DNA of 64,000 bases from Andrena cerasifolii (taxonomy: Eukaryota > Arthropoda > Insecta > Hymenoptera > Andrenidae), in assembly GCF_050908995.1 (NCBI RefSeq), contig NC_135125.1, forward strand, positions 13,479,011 through 13,543,010, written 5' to 3'. The translations under genes were made by a program, and so were the position numbers. The notes below the pieces were generated by a model, which saw only the letters and a list, made by a program, of their open reading frames with translations, was not told where the DNA came from and made no database searches. Shown in pieces: positions 33,790 through 45,796 of the stretch. Positions within the stretch are counted from its first letter, which is position 1, and each line of letters starts with the position of its first letter.

Positions 33790-35860
33790 TTAAGAACACC
33801 TATATTACCTCTTTTTCTACGAACCGCATAAATAAATCAAATGATACACGTCGTTTGAAGAGGACTGAAATTTTCTTCTGTTAAAAGAAACGCGTGATTG
33901 TGTTTCACGGACATTCAGAAATCCCCACAGGAAGCTTCAGCTTTCTCCGCGTTTCCAAATACCCCTCTGTCTTCGCCAAATTCTCGCGCTAAAGCTTCCT
34001 CTTCCTGGCACCTTGTTTCTTTCCGCGTTTGCAACACCGACCCCGGAAACAACAGTCACGCGTATCACGGGCTAATGAATACGCTCGGTTTTTACCGTGC
34101 TCCGTGCGACCGGTACGATTCATCGGGGCGCGTCGGTAGAAAACTGTTCAAAATTCCCGGGCGTGACTGATCTCCGCAGCACCGCACTCAAGGCCCGCGA
34201 CTTCCTCGCGCTCCATTGTCGCCGCGGCGATTAAGTGTCGACGTGCGTCGCCTTCATTCATTACCCAGCGGAATCAATTCCCACCGCCCCTGAAACGCCA
34301 CACTGGCAAACGTTTTTCCACCCTTCCGCCTCGCCGTTCTCTGTTTTCACGCGCCGCGGTACGCAGCGCCCACTCTTGTAATGATTCATACGCGTGTCAA
34401 CGATACTTCCTACGGCACGAACCGTTCAATACCTGTCCAAAGCCCTGATTTACAATCTCATTGTACCTGTCGCGGATGTTCGCTGCTCGGTGCAAGCTGT
34501 TCCGGAAGTTGGTTCATCGGGTATCTTCGAGTCGCGTATTTCATCGCGCAGGAAAATGGGGCCCGCGGTGGCAAGATCGGTATTTCAAAGAACTTTGCTT
34601 CTTTCAGGGGGCGTTTTTAAATTATGTAAGGGTAGTGTGGACGTTTGCTTACCCCCTCCCTCTCCCAGTGTAAGAATTTGTAAGATTTTATGTTACAACC
34701 CCTCGCATCTTTCCCCTACCTTATGTAATATTTTTTACATCGCATTTTCTTTTAGTTATTAAATTCTTTTAAAGGTTTATATAATTCATTTAACACGAGT
34801 TTTGAAGAGATATTGTATGTCCACTTTGAAAATTTTCGAGAAAAGCAGGCTTAAGCGTACGAGGAACAAAAATTTCATTTCTGACAAATTTATGAAGTAC
34901 TTAGATATAAATGTGATTTTCATACAGCATAAAGAAACAGTCGAGAACTATTTGCTGCATATAAAAACTCAAATTTCACAAAAAAGAGCATAAAATATTT
35001 GCTCACTAAGTCACCGCTATCATACTTATTTTGTAAATTATAAATACACCTTATAACATGCAGCAATCACTATCCTGTTAACTTATTTTTCATGTTCGAA
35101 TTAAACACTCCTTTAGCACAGCTTATTAGCCAACATTTATTTTTGTAATCTATATATTTCCTGTACAAGTAATCCAGGGTCTTAGTGAAGTATTTTATTT
35201 TCAACTTCATTTAGAATAACCAGATGCTATCGATACTTTATCTGCACACTTATGTCAAGAGCACGACATTGAACTATGTAATCTTGGTAATTTTAAAATA
35301 CTTCATGCTAAAACTAGCTTCGTAAAAAAAAATTAGATTGCTGAGTTTTAGAAGCAAATGACAAAGTAAACGAATTCAACACGTACAGCTGCAATCTACT
35401 TCTCTGATGAGTATTTAAAACCTCCATGGAGAATCTGAAATTCCCGTTGAACCTATCACCAGACTTCTCCCTAAGGACACAAGCCACTGCCAAAATGACC
35501 ACGATGCCAAATACAGCGTACGTACTAAACGCAGTGTTACTTAATACGTATTAGCACCAATCTACAATCCCCGCCACGCTGATTCGACTGGAGGCCGAAA
35601 CGAAAGACGTCGAAGCCAATCGATCGATACAACGACCGTGCAGCGGATGACTGTCGAGAATAGAACATCCATAGCCGCGACGTTTGCACGGTTATCGAAA
35701 TAAGTAATGACGATTCTTCGTGCTCGTAGCTTATCAGATACGAGGCGACCGCGTCGCAGCCGGTCGATCCGACCGTTTCGCGTCGCGTTTCACAATCCTT
35801 TCAACAGGGGAACAGCTAGCCCTCTGATCGCAGGGAAACTAACAGACCCCCGGTCATAAA
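33790..35860. other. intergenic stretch, no gene recognised
   Basis: G+C-intermediate at 33890-34620 with overlapping short frames, A+T-rich at 34620-35520, and G+C-rich again from 35560. I see no exon, RNA gene or mobile element end. Confidence 0.45.
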
Positions 35861-36760
35861 AACCACCGCGTACACACGCCGGCCGGCGCGACTCATCTTT
35901 GCGCCGAATAAAACCGACGCGTCTCGATTTCATTTTCGCGTCGGACGGCTCGCCGTGTCCCTAGGCCCGTTCTATGGAAAAGACCCGTCGCGGTCGCCCC
36001 TCGAGTTGCCCGTGCGCGTTTCCGCGGTTTTTGGGACCCAGCGTGATGGGCGGGCCGCGCGCTAGGGAAGATCGAAAGCCAGGGAGAAGAAGCTCGGCGA
36101 AAGAGACGGGAGATCGAAACAGATCGAGCGAGGAGGACGCGCTCACGTGATAGAGAGACAGAGAGAGAGAGGGAGGGGGAGAGAGAAGGAGAGAGAGAAA
36201 GAGAGAGTGAGACTCAGCGTTGAGCGGGGCAGGAGAGGCAGAAAGAGAAGGACAAGGCGCGATGTGTACGGTAGCGGGGCGCTACTCGTAGTATCGGTGT
36301 GTGTCGTGCTGGAGGCCGACTGAGGTCGACGACCTGACGCTCGGCGCTAACCGGCAGCGCTCGTGCGCTGTCGGCACTAGGTCAGTGATGGAGTCACTGG
36401 CCGCCCCGAGCGTCGAGGCAATGACACCGAGCACGCCGTTGCTGCCACCGAACGAACCCCCACCCCGTCCTTCGCCCCACCCTTCGCCAAGCTGCGAGCT
36501 CGCGCTACGCGCTCTCCATCCCTTCCTCAACCCTCGTTCGCGACCCCCTCCACGCGCGCGCACACGTACACACACCGCTGCGCGGTCAACGCCGCGAACA
36601 GCGCCCCCGCACTGACAGCGCCCGCGACGCGCTATCATCCTCCGATCGAGAGCGCGCATATGTAATCGGCTTTGCTTGCACGGCCACGCCATTGCCTTCG
36701 TGGCTCGCGCCAGCCGGCGAAAACGGAGCAGGCTCTCGCGTCATCTTCGACAGCGACGCG
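35861..36760. promoter_or_regulatory. G+C-rich island with a GA-rich tract, candidate promoter or first exon
   Basis: CpG-rich sequence holding an impure (GA)n tract at 36160-36215 and TATA-like words upstream (CATAAAAACC near 35857, GAATAAAACC near 35905). The composition matches the 20.4-28.6 kb island. The frames at 36282-36692 (minus) and 36301-36615 (plus) overlap almost completely and are proline-, arginine- and glycine-rich, so neither is credible as a protein. Confidence 0.35.
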
Positions 36761-36907
36761 AGGTTTTACTCGGGCAGAAATTCGGGGGAATGGCAAGCTG
36801 GTTTTTGGGAACCCTTTCAATCATTCCTGGGGGTGAGATGGTTTTTTCAGGGGTGGATCTGCCTAAGTTGACTCTTTAATCGCTATTTCAAAAGTGTGAG
36901 ACTGATG

Positions 36908-37435
36908 TACAGTGGCGGACGAAAGAAGTTTGCAATTTTTAAGATCGTATAAGTTCTTTAGAATTTGTCCAAACGATATGAGGTTTTTTTTGTGGAGCTA
37001 GGAGGATTAGTTAAGTACGCTTCAGCGTTCTTGTTTTAGAAAATCAAACATTTTCTTCTAATATATGTTGTGGATTATGAGAAAAAATCGATATTTTACA
37101 TTTCAAAATAATAAGATACAACGTAGGTATACAGTGGTGGACGAATGAAAGTTTGCGACTTTTAAAATCGCATAACTTTTTTAGAATAGGTCCAAATGAC
37201 ATGTTTTTTTTTTGAAAAGGTAGAAGAATTAGTTTTCTAAGTGACGTGTTTCGTCGTTTTAAAAAATTGCAATCGGTCGGAATAGCAAAAAAAAAATAGT
37301 AAATGTCGTTTACCTACGTTATATCTTGTTATTTTGAAATGGAAAATATCGATTTTCTTTCATAATCCACAGTATAATCCACAGTATGAAGAGAATGTTT
37401 GATTTTCTAAAACAAGAACGCTGAAGCGTACTTAA
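36908..37435. mobile_element. composite Tc1/mariner-like repeat with long inverted arms
   Basis: TACAGTGGCGGACGAAAG at 36908 and TACAGTGGTGGACGAATG at 37130 begin two diverged direct copies of about 75-100 bases. Between and beyond them, 37011-37129 is the inverse of 37311-37435: about 120-base arms, the right one carrying a small duplication of the word ATAATCCACAGT. Such TA-CAGTGG starts are typical of Tc1/mariner termini. The arrangement (copy, arm, copy, inverted arm) suggests one element inserted in or recombined with another. There is no transposase sequence. Confidence 0.75.
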
Positions 37436-37519
37436 CCATCAGGAAAACTCTGGATGGTTGCTAAGAAAAGTTAAATACCTACAAGCAGGCGGTAGAATTT
37501 TACGCACTTTTCAAATGAG

Positions 37520-37556
37520 TGTTGCACCGGTGCAACAATGAGAGTTAAAGGGTTAA
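37520..37556. repeat. 18-bp perfect palindrome and solo TTAA-type terminus
   Basis: TGTTGCACCGGTGCAACA at 37520-37537 is a perfect palindrome. It is followed by AATGAGAGTTAAAGGG and TTAA (37553-37556), the appearance of a right end of a TTAA-targeting MITE. No matching left end is seen upstream, where the Tc1-like composite lies. Confidence 0.5.
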
Positions 37557-40500
37557 GATATTTGGGGAATTTTTGTGGAAAATAGTGTTAGTAATAGTAT
37601 GTGCTTTTTTATATAAGTTTGATGAAACGCGTTAGGTATGAGTTTCAATTGAGAAATGTCACTGATTTTCTTCTGCTGAAGTGATTCAAAAACTTTGTGC
37701 CTAAATAGAAAAGCAAACTGGATTTTATGCTTTAAATAAATTTTTATATTCACCTAATGAATCTTATTGTATCCGCATTGAAAATATTTATATCCGTTCA
37801 ACTCGGCTGTCCCTAAGATTAAATCCTAAGTGCGCTACGGTGTGAAAGCATAAGGACACTTTGGGATTTGTAATTGTATGATAGGAGATAAGATGTTTCT
37901 TTCGCTTCACTTTAATGCCACCCACACGATTGCTCTTTTATCAAGCACCGTTTACTTCGAACGGTATGAAGATACGTCGGCTACAAGGTCACCATTATTG
38001 CTACAATTAATTTTAATTGCCGTTTCGGGTGAACGGGTCGCTGTCGCCAGATAAAACCTTCTAACGGAATGTGTTTTAATGACACGCTTCCCGACACGTT
38101 TTATTCTGGGACTTGATTTAAGTATCATGCCGGCGCTGCGAAAGGAACGTGGCAAACGAATTTTTCCATAGTAGCTGCGAGCTTCTTGCTGAAACGAATA
38201 GATTCCCGAGAAGATTGTTTCCAATGTCGATATATTCCATGTAAATTCTACGAATCTATTACGAAGAAATAATATCCCAAAATCTATTTGCGAGACTTGG
38301 TGTTATCAGAATTTATCCAGTCACAATAGAATACCAGAGTTTATTTGTAATATTCAGGCTTGAAAGCAATTTCCATTTACTGTGCCTCTAAATGTTATTG
38401 AATATCCCTTCGTACCAGCTTCGAAATTAAATTTAGAAAATATCGCGCGCTGAAAGAAGCATATTTGGAGATGTCAAAACAATTCTAAGAGCTTCAAGCT
38501 GAATGAACACAAAATGCAAAAGATATTAATCAAATTTGTCATTGCAAAAAAGGTTTCCTATTATAAATCAAAGATAAAAAGCTTATTAATTCCAAGTGAT
38601 CCATTCCGCCCAACTACTACCGCGTTTCATCAGTTATTATTCAACGTCTAATTAAAAACAGTTAACTTTGACCAAACTGTTTGCACAGAAATTTCAAAAG
38701 CTTGCCAATCTGCAAACAAAAAGCTTCCCTCCACCGGTTTTCCGGCAGCAAAAAAAGAAAGAGCGCGCAATTGACGAGTAGGAGAGCTTGTTATCTCGCG
38801 GGGAGTGCGAGTTAAACGCGTTTCATATAATTCCCTGATTAAACGATAAATCGCGCTGCCGTGGGACGCGTGCCCGAAAAGAATCGGGCCGCTCGCAATT
38901 AATTCAATTCGGTACGTCGCAATTGCACGGCGATACTTCACCGTGGCGTTGTGAAACTCGTGCAGACTGAATATCAGAAGCGCCGTTGGCCAATAGGTCG
39001 TGTAAGATGAAATGTAGATGAAGCTTGCGACACCGGGAAGAGTTCGAAACATTGATGAAGAGAATCATGGCGAAGCTGGATATCTAACAATAGACCCAAA
39101 TCAACGACTCCTGGCAGGCAAGATGAATCTGTTCGACTTCTACGATCGTGCTTCCTCCAACGATTTTTCACCGAGCAGTGTCTTTTAATCAACGGGTCTT
39201 TTGGAGGATATTTTCTGAAACGATTTCAGATTCAGTAGGAAAATTCTAGGAATCCTATGCGCAGGGGCATGATTCTTAAAATCTTCACGCGAATTTTGTG
39301 CAGTTGCTTTTATAATTATTTTTCATTATTGAGTCAATAGCTGGCGACATTCGATGCTTATTTCCACTTAGTACTATTATGTTTACTGTTCAGTGTTTTA
39401 TTGCGCATGAGTGTACAGTTTGTAATTCTTACATATTTATTATATTTTTAAGTTAAATAAGAACCACGCGTGTTATTTATATCCCTCGCAAATTTATACG
39501 CAGTTATTTATAGTATACTTACAGTTTGAGATGTAAAAACGGTCTAGGTAATCCCATTAAGGGTGCACTGAACATGGACGTTCCACCCGCAAAGATCAGA
39601 ATAATATTCCGAGGTGGAGAATCCTGTGTTACAGTGACTTCGTGCTATCAAAGGGTTCGCACCCTTCAATTTCTAATTGTATTGCTCGCAGCAAACCACG
39701 CTGAAAGCACTGAAACCTTGTATCTCCCAATTACTCCCATCACACGGAGCCACGAGTGTTTCATTCATACGTACAAGAATGCTGAAATTTTCCAAGGACC
39801 GGCAAGCTGGACCAATTCACCCCCTAATGATCGAACGTGCCGCTTACAAATTACAATTGGACACGATCGAACGCGCCTCATTCATTACCACGGCGACTCT
39901 CTCGTCGCGTGATCCCCGCCACGTGAATAATTACCAGGTCCAGAGCTCCCAAAGGCTGCGATGGAAATTCGGGGGTATGCGCGTCGCGCGCTCCCTCCGC
40001 GGCACTCTTTTTTTTTTAAGCTTTTAGGACCTCCCGCGTGTAAAAACACTTTCGTCGGGCTTTCTACCCCATGGTGTTCCGCGGCCCCTTCGCCCCCAGC
40101 CGTCCTCGGCACCGTCCTCCGCGGGGATTGCCTGCAGGAATGCACGAAACCGTCGTCGTCCCTATCCGTCTTCGAGAACCCTTCAAGAACTTCACCCTCT
40201 GCGAACAAGGCGTCGATATGGCGCGCTCACGGCCTATCGAGGCGCACGGAATGCATACGACCGGTCCGCGCGCGACTCCCCCGCTGGAAATCCGCTCGAA
40301 GGGTAATTGAAAGTCGAAAGGAGAATCGGGACCAGATTTTCGGGTGGACAGTCTCAGAATCGCGAAGATGGATCACTTACGGATTTCTATTTGCTTGGAG
40401 ATCAGTCGGCGAGATTTCACGACGACCCAGGTGGGAAATTGATTTCGAGGAGACGCAAAAGTCGTGGAGCTTGGGGGCGGGGGAAATTTTTGTTCGATGA

Positions 40501-40845
40501 TATTGTCTTTGGAGGGATTTGGAAGACGCGCAACTTGGAGTTGGAGACTTTTGCATTTTTAGCGGAGCAGGGTTTGGAAAATACACCTTTGGTTAAAATA
40601 TCGGGGGGATCGACGTGGAACCACCCCAAAACTGTGCATAGTAGACAAAGTATAAACATAGTTACTGTCAATACAGAGCATTCGGTATGTTCTGCAAAGA
40701 TCGACTTGAAATCTGATTAACAGTTAAACGTGGTAAACTAGTTTGTCTTTAGGAACGTGTTAAGTAGATAGTACCTATCTAAATTCTGTAAATAGCTGTG
40801 TGCTGTATTTTTATAGCATCTACGCTTGGAGTAATCATGTGCAAG
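37557..40845. other. intergenic stretch, no gene recognised
   Basis: A+T-rich until 39500, then mixed. The most open region (39960-40720, plus strand, frames of 179 and 137 codons) overlaps minus-strand frames of similar size and has no recognisable domain or splice pair. Confidence 0.4.
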
Positions 40846-41000
40846 CAGAGTTGGGCATTAGTTGAATTAAAGATTATTCGTTATTCTCGAATAACTTCGT
40901 TTTATTCGAATTTTTTATTCCAAGATTATTCGAACAGAAGGGAACATATCGAAGTAATATTCACCGATTTTGATGCGACTTTGGTAGAAAGTAGTTCTTA
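40846..41000 (+). mobile_element. hAT-like left terminus with ATTCGAA-rich interior (fragment)
   Basis: CAGAGTTGGGCATTAGTTG starts at 40846 and runs into ATTATTCG, TTATTCGAATT and ATTATTCGAA words. The start resembles the ends of the hAT-like element at 45259-45788 (CAGAGAAGGGCA and, inverted, CAGGGTTGAGCATTAAC). I could not find its right terminus, so the end given is only the limit of the recognisable words. Confidence 0.45.
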
Positions 41001-42958
41001 CAGAAATATTTGGCACGTACTTCTTTTATCGGCTGACATTCATGTTGAAGGGTTGAAACCAGCCCTCAAAGTTGAGGGTGAGGAACATATTTGGTCGAAT
41101 GTCTTGGAAAGTACCAGAGCTAGGAGAACGGTGTAAGTGCAAAAATTGGGTATTTTCTAATATGGAAACAACTGTGCTAACAAATTTAAAAAAAATCCGT
41201 TTGTTTAAATAATACATTAAGAAACAACCATATTGTATTAATTTGTTTGCTACTAGATCTATTTAACTTCAGCTATTTTTTTTCTACTGCAAGTACTCAC
41301 GCAACTAGCAAGATTCTATCGGTAATCTTAATACCATCATCCCTAAATCCTCGTAGGAGATCGGAGCCAGGTTCGGTTCGCGCTTCCCCCTCCCCGCGAT
41401 GAATTCGGAGCATTGTTAGGCCCGCATTGAAATTCAGAATCGCGAAAATTCGGCTCTCGGCATGAGACCTCACGCGGCTTCACATGAATGTTGCAGTAGC
41501 CGCGATCGTGCATTATGCATGCTGGATAATTCGTGACTTTTGATTACGTCGTGTCATCAGCGCTTTATCGGTGCCTCCATTGTCTTCCTCCCATAGCCCG
41601 TGTGCCCGCAGACGATTTATACGTCCCGTGTCTCTCCTTCTCCCATTCGGCCCCCTTGCTCCTTCCATCTTCCTTCTGCCATTCGTCCTTTCGATGAGTC
41701 CGTCTCCGTTCTAGTAATTACGAACTTGAAAAGCACTCTGGACGCGATGCAACGAGGCGAGTTGCACTCGCAGGCCCGTATCGAGTGCACCTGGGAAATT
41801 CATTTTCTTTGCCCCGCTGCAACGGGGAACCTTAGGAATTATAATTCGAGGATCTGTGAAATTGGAATCGATCAATTATCGACTTTCAACCATACGTGGA
41901 ACGGATCGGTATTTTTTCTACTTTCGAAGTTTATCCTTCTCTGGCTCACTCATTTCTGGACTGAATCTTCGACTCTATCCAGGGTTCACATAAACACATA
42001 CATTAACACCACCTTCGTGTGTGACATAATTGCATTACGAACTGGAAATAATTATTGCGTCACTCGAATAAATACGTTGTCAGTTACAATTCTCTTATTA
42101 TTAGTAACGTCGACCGAGGCGAGTTGGAGCACTTCGTGTATGATGGTAAAATAATAATAGTTAAACATTAAGAAACTAGTTCTGTATTATATATTTGTAA
42201 CCAGTACCTCTTTGCCTTGGACATTAAAAATAAAAAACAAAACCAAACTTAAAACTCTTTCTTCTGCAAATAAAAAACCGAAAGGGAGAAATATCCGATT
42301 CGCCCCAACACTTAACCCCAGGAATCTCTGGAGAAACTACAAAAAATATTAAAAATATTGAAACATTATAAAAAAAATATTATTGCAACAATTCGTACCT
42401 CACTATTTTGGCCGAAATAAGTTAGACACGAATCATTTTATAGAAATGCTGCGTAAATTCAGTTATAAACGTACAAACAGAACGAAATTCATTTAAAACC
42501 GATTCCACACACAGATTTACCCCCGTCCAGCCTCTTGAAATCCTATTTAAATTCAAACTCCACCGTAACAGACACTAAATTAGTAAAACCCCATCAGTTA
42601 TCCGGGCGATCGTGTTACCCCATAGATGATTCGACAGTCGCGAATAATATTCCTCCCCTTGATAACCCCTTACACCAAGGCGAGGGGCGGTATCGATTTT
42701 CACCCTTCGTTTATCGAACAGTCACCCTTTTACCGCACGAGCCATTAGGCACGGCACACGTAAGTTCGTTAGAAAAAAAAAACGTCGCGGAGGGAACAGG
42801 AGGAGTGGAAAACAGCGTGTCACTTTTCCCGGTTTCAATAACGCGCCGATCCCACTTTCACCCTCGGGGGATCCCACGGAAGGGAACGGCAAAAGGGAAA
42901 ACAGGGTGCCCGCGGTGCATGGGGCACCATGACGATCCAGCGTGCGTCATACGGGATG
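41001..42958. other. intergenic stretch, no gene recognised
   Basis: Includes a 184-codon open frame (41600-42154) and a 143-codon one (42535-42966). Neither shows a domain, composition bias or splice context that would support translation. Confidence 0.4.
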
Positions 42959-43001
42959 CGAAATAACCTTGGGCTAGCGGTACCGTGAGTAACTGTAGCG
43001 G
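42959..43001 (+). repeat. 43-bp dispersed direct repeat, copy 1
   Basis: The segment contains GGGCTAGCGGTACC and matches 43753-43794 at all but four positions plus one gap. An ATG at 42929 opens a frame through it that ends at TGA just after GTACC (42982-42987). C then GTGAGT at this point is also a fair splice donor. Confidence 0.75.
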
Positions 43002-43752
43002 GGTCTGCGGTCGGATTATCGCGTGATCCGTTCGAGAGCTGGAGTTCTTTGAACCGGCATTTTCGAAACGCATTTGCTTGGGAACGGTGGTTCTTTCTGC
43101 TGGCAGAAATGAGTGGACAGTAAATGGAACTTTCAGGGATGAGAATTGTATTAAAGCTCATTAGGCTGCTGTTAAATCTTTGTCTCCTTGCGAGCAGCGG
43201 GCTGGAACGAATTTTTGCAAATAATACCAGCTCACTGTGTTGCAATACCGCGATCTTTATATTCTAGTGATATCGCCATTTTTATCAGTTACTCCTTCAC
43301 GAAAAATTGTTCCTTAAAAGTCGATTAGACGTTCGTAGACACGAGAGGAAAGCTTCTTTGATAATTTTTAAATCTTCAAATTCCAATTCGACCATTTCGC
43401 AATCCGCCTGCATCGAGAATAATGCCACTGCCATTTCTGGCAGAAATATTCCTCACAGCTTCCTGAACCGTCAGACATTCAATAAAGTTTCAATCTACCA
43501 AAATACCTCGACAATCCCGAGCCCCGCCAAAAAACTATCGAGGACTGCCCCGGAACCACCGAAGCAGCATTCGAAGCGACTCGAAACGGAGCAATGACCG
43601 AAAGTTCCCGAATCGATCGAAAGCTCCGGAGAGAATGGATTGAATGCCCCGTCGCTGCGCCGTGAGTCACGAGCCGGAAAGGGAAAACCCGGAAGCCACG
43701 CACAGAGCGGATCAGCATGGCGATCTGCCGGCGCAGACGTGCACAGAGAACT

Positions 43753-43794
43753 CGGAATAACCGTGGGCTAGCGGTACCATGAGTAAGTTAGCGG
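43753..43794 (+). repeat. 43-bp dispersed direct repeat, copy 2
   Basis: The partner of 42959-43001, about 790 bases downstream. Again an ATG (43717) lies a few dozen bases upstream in the same frame relative to the repeat, and the frame again ends at TGA after GTACC. Here ATGA then GTAAGT could act as a splice donor. Confidence 0.75.
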
Positions 43795-45250
43795 AATCCT
43801 CGTCTACGCTACTCCAAGAGCCAGTGGAGCGAGCCCAGCCGCGGCTGGACTTTGGCTCGTTCACCGGCCGTGTCCAGTCAACGAGGGCCCCTGAATGGCG
43901 GAATACACCGTCGGTTATGGTGCGGCTATGGACTTTCACCTCTTTCGAGCAACTCCCCGTGCCACGACTCTCGCTTCACTTCCATTTCACTAGCGCCTCT
44001 CGGCCACGAAGGAGCTTCGGTGAAACGCCAGGTCCAGTAGACTGTGGGCAACGGCTCCAGATGTCTGAATGCTTCTTAAGAGAGCGATTAATTTTCGGGA
44101 TTTTAAGCGCTGTACTGGCCCGACGAAGACTGAAACCCTTAAGATGTTCTTGACGGAGTGAGATGAAAGGGGCATGCATGGCAAGGGGGTGATTAGGTTG
44201 GAACAGAGTTGTTGAGATATTTTAAAAATGGATTTGTGATATGGTACCGTGCATTACGGTTGAATTGCAGGGGAAGGGTAGTGCGATGGATGTTCAGTCG
44301 ATTTTGATTGTGCAAGCGGTGGAAGGTACTCTGGTTCATAGTTTGTGGAAATGATAAATTTTAGTGGAGATTAAGTAGCGAGAATGAAGGTGTGATTGAA
44401 ATCTATCTGGAGGATAGTGTAAGGGAAGAATGTTTCTGTGAACGAATTTCAACATCCTAGGTATTTTCAATTTCAATATCAATTTCAGCAGAGTTTCTTA
44501 TCGCTGCAATTAGATGTAGTTAAGTAGTAGTGTTTGGTCTGTAGGATTCGCAGCGATTCGCCAGCTCGACGAGGAACACTGTCGAATCGCTAAGAATCAG
44601 TCTCCGCTCGCAGCAGTCTTACTTTCTAAACCTCAATTTGGATGTCTCCCCAGAGAGATCCTGGCGATCTAAAAGCGAGCCATAAATCACTGGCTCGTCT
44701 TGCGGCTGTCAGAGGATACTCGTCCTGTCGACAAGGATTTTTCTGCGTCCCGAAGACGTTCATTAGCCACGCTCCTTCCACGTTGCGTCCTCCGACTTTG
44801 GCTCATTCGCCTTCGAAGGCATCTCAATGCATCGACATGTATTTCCTCCTTTAGCATTCGCGTCGACAGTTTGATCGTACAATTAACTCGCGAGTGAACG
44901 AAATTATTAATTCCACTCAAATTTTTCTAAACAAAAAATCCCTTATTCTAATCACAAGAACCAAGAAAATCGATTCATCAAGACTTGAGAATTCCTCAAG
45001 ATAAACCTATCACCAGAGGAAAGAACGAAACTGAGGAATATCAAATTCATAAAGCAGAATATCTGCTTCGTGTACAATTTCGCTAAGCTACAGGCAATAG
45101 TGAACTGCGTTCAAACACTAAAGAGAAGTGTCGCAGACTCAAAGATGGTCATAAGAAGGAACATGTTCACTTGATCGTAAAAACCGCTGCGTGTCCGCCT
45201 TTTACCTGATGTTTACCATATCCTTATGGACTGGCCTTAGCCTCCAACTA
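43795..45250. other. intergenic stretch, no gene recognised
   Basis: Overlapping short frames on both strands (up to 124 codons at 43779-44153) with no recognisable protein. The interval 44180-44640 is A+T-rich unique-looking sequence. Confidence 0.4.
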
Positions 45251-45796
45251 CTCTGCACCAGAGAAGGGCAAAATTTGTCTTTAAATAAGATTTCGAATGA
45301 CGAATAGAAGTTAAAAAAATTATTCGCCATGCGTCGAATAAAGTTAACCCCGGTTAAAGTTAAAGTTGAAAAATTTATTCGACGCTGAAGTTGAAACGCT
45401 CGACAAATAGAAAAATTAACTTTACTCGTCAAATAATGTAAAGTCAAAGTAACTTTAACCCGGCGGGAGGCGCACCCCATATTGTAACACAGGTTGTCGC
45501 TACCGGGTGAAAAATACCCAAAATTGAAACGTAAAAAACCACGGTTTCAGAATATTTTTTTTTAACTTTGTAATTTTTATGTTAAAGTACAGTGTTTTAA
45601 GAATCAAAGAAAATTTATGAAATATCCTAAAACGTTTTTTAAAGTTCTTTAAAAAATTGTAACAAAAACTCAAACAGTCTTTATATTTTCGCAACTAGCG
45701 CCTCTGTGGTAAATTTCACCCAGTAGCGCCTTCCACCGAGTTAATCGGTTATTTAAATAACTGTTTGTTTAGTTAATGCTCAACCCTGCTCTGCGC
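45251..45796. mobile_element. hAT-like MITE (530 bp) with 8-bp target duplication
   Basis: CTCTGCAC (45251-45258) and CTCTGCGC (45789-45796) match at 7 of 8 bases. The enclosed element, 45259-45788, starts CAGAGAAGGGCA and ends GAGCATTAAC/CAGGGTTG when read inward on the other strand, imperfect inverted repeats typical of hAT. The interior holds TTCGAA, GTTAAAGTTAAAG and ATTTAAATAA words. A second element (45459-45740) interrupts it, so its own length without the insert is about 240 bp. Confidence 0.7.
45455..45744. mobile_element. TTAA-flanked MITE nested inside the hAT-like MITE
   Basis: TTAA at 45455-45458 and 45741-45744 flanks 45459-45740. The ends CCCGGCGGGAGGCGCACC and, inverted, CTCGGTGGAAGGCGCTAC match at 13 of 18 bases. 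Just inside, CGCTACCGGGTGAAAAAT (from about 45498) and the inverse of ATTTCACCCAGTAGCG (45713-45728) form a second inverted pair. TTAA duplication with C-rich termini points to a piggyBac-type element, younger than its hAT-like host. Confidence 0.7.

Noticed and set aside
41600..42154. 184-codon plus-strand frame
   Set aside because: No similarity to a known family, no splice sites and no codon bias that I can see; about what chance allows in 64 kb.
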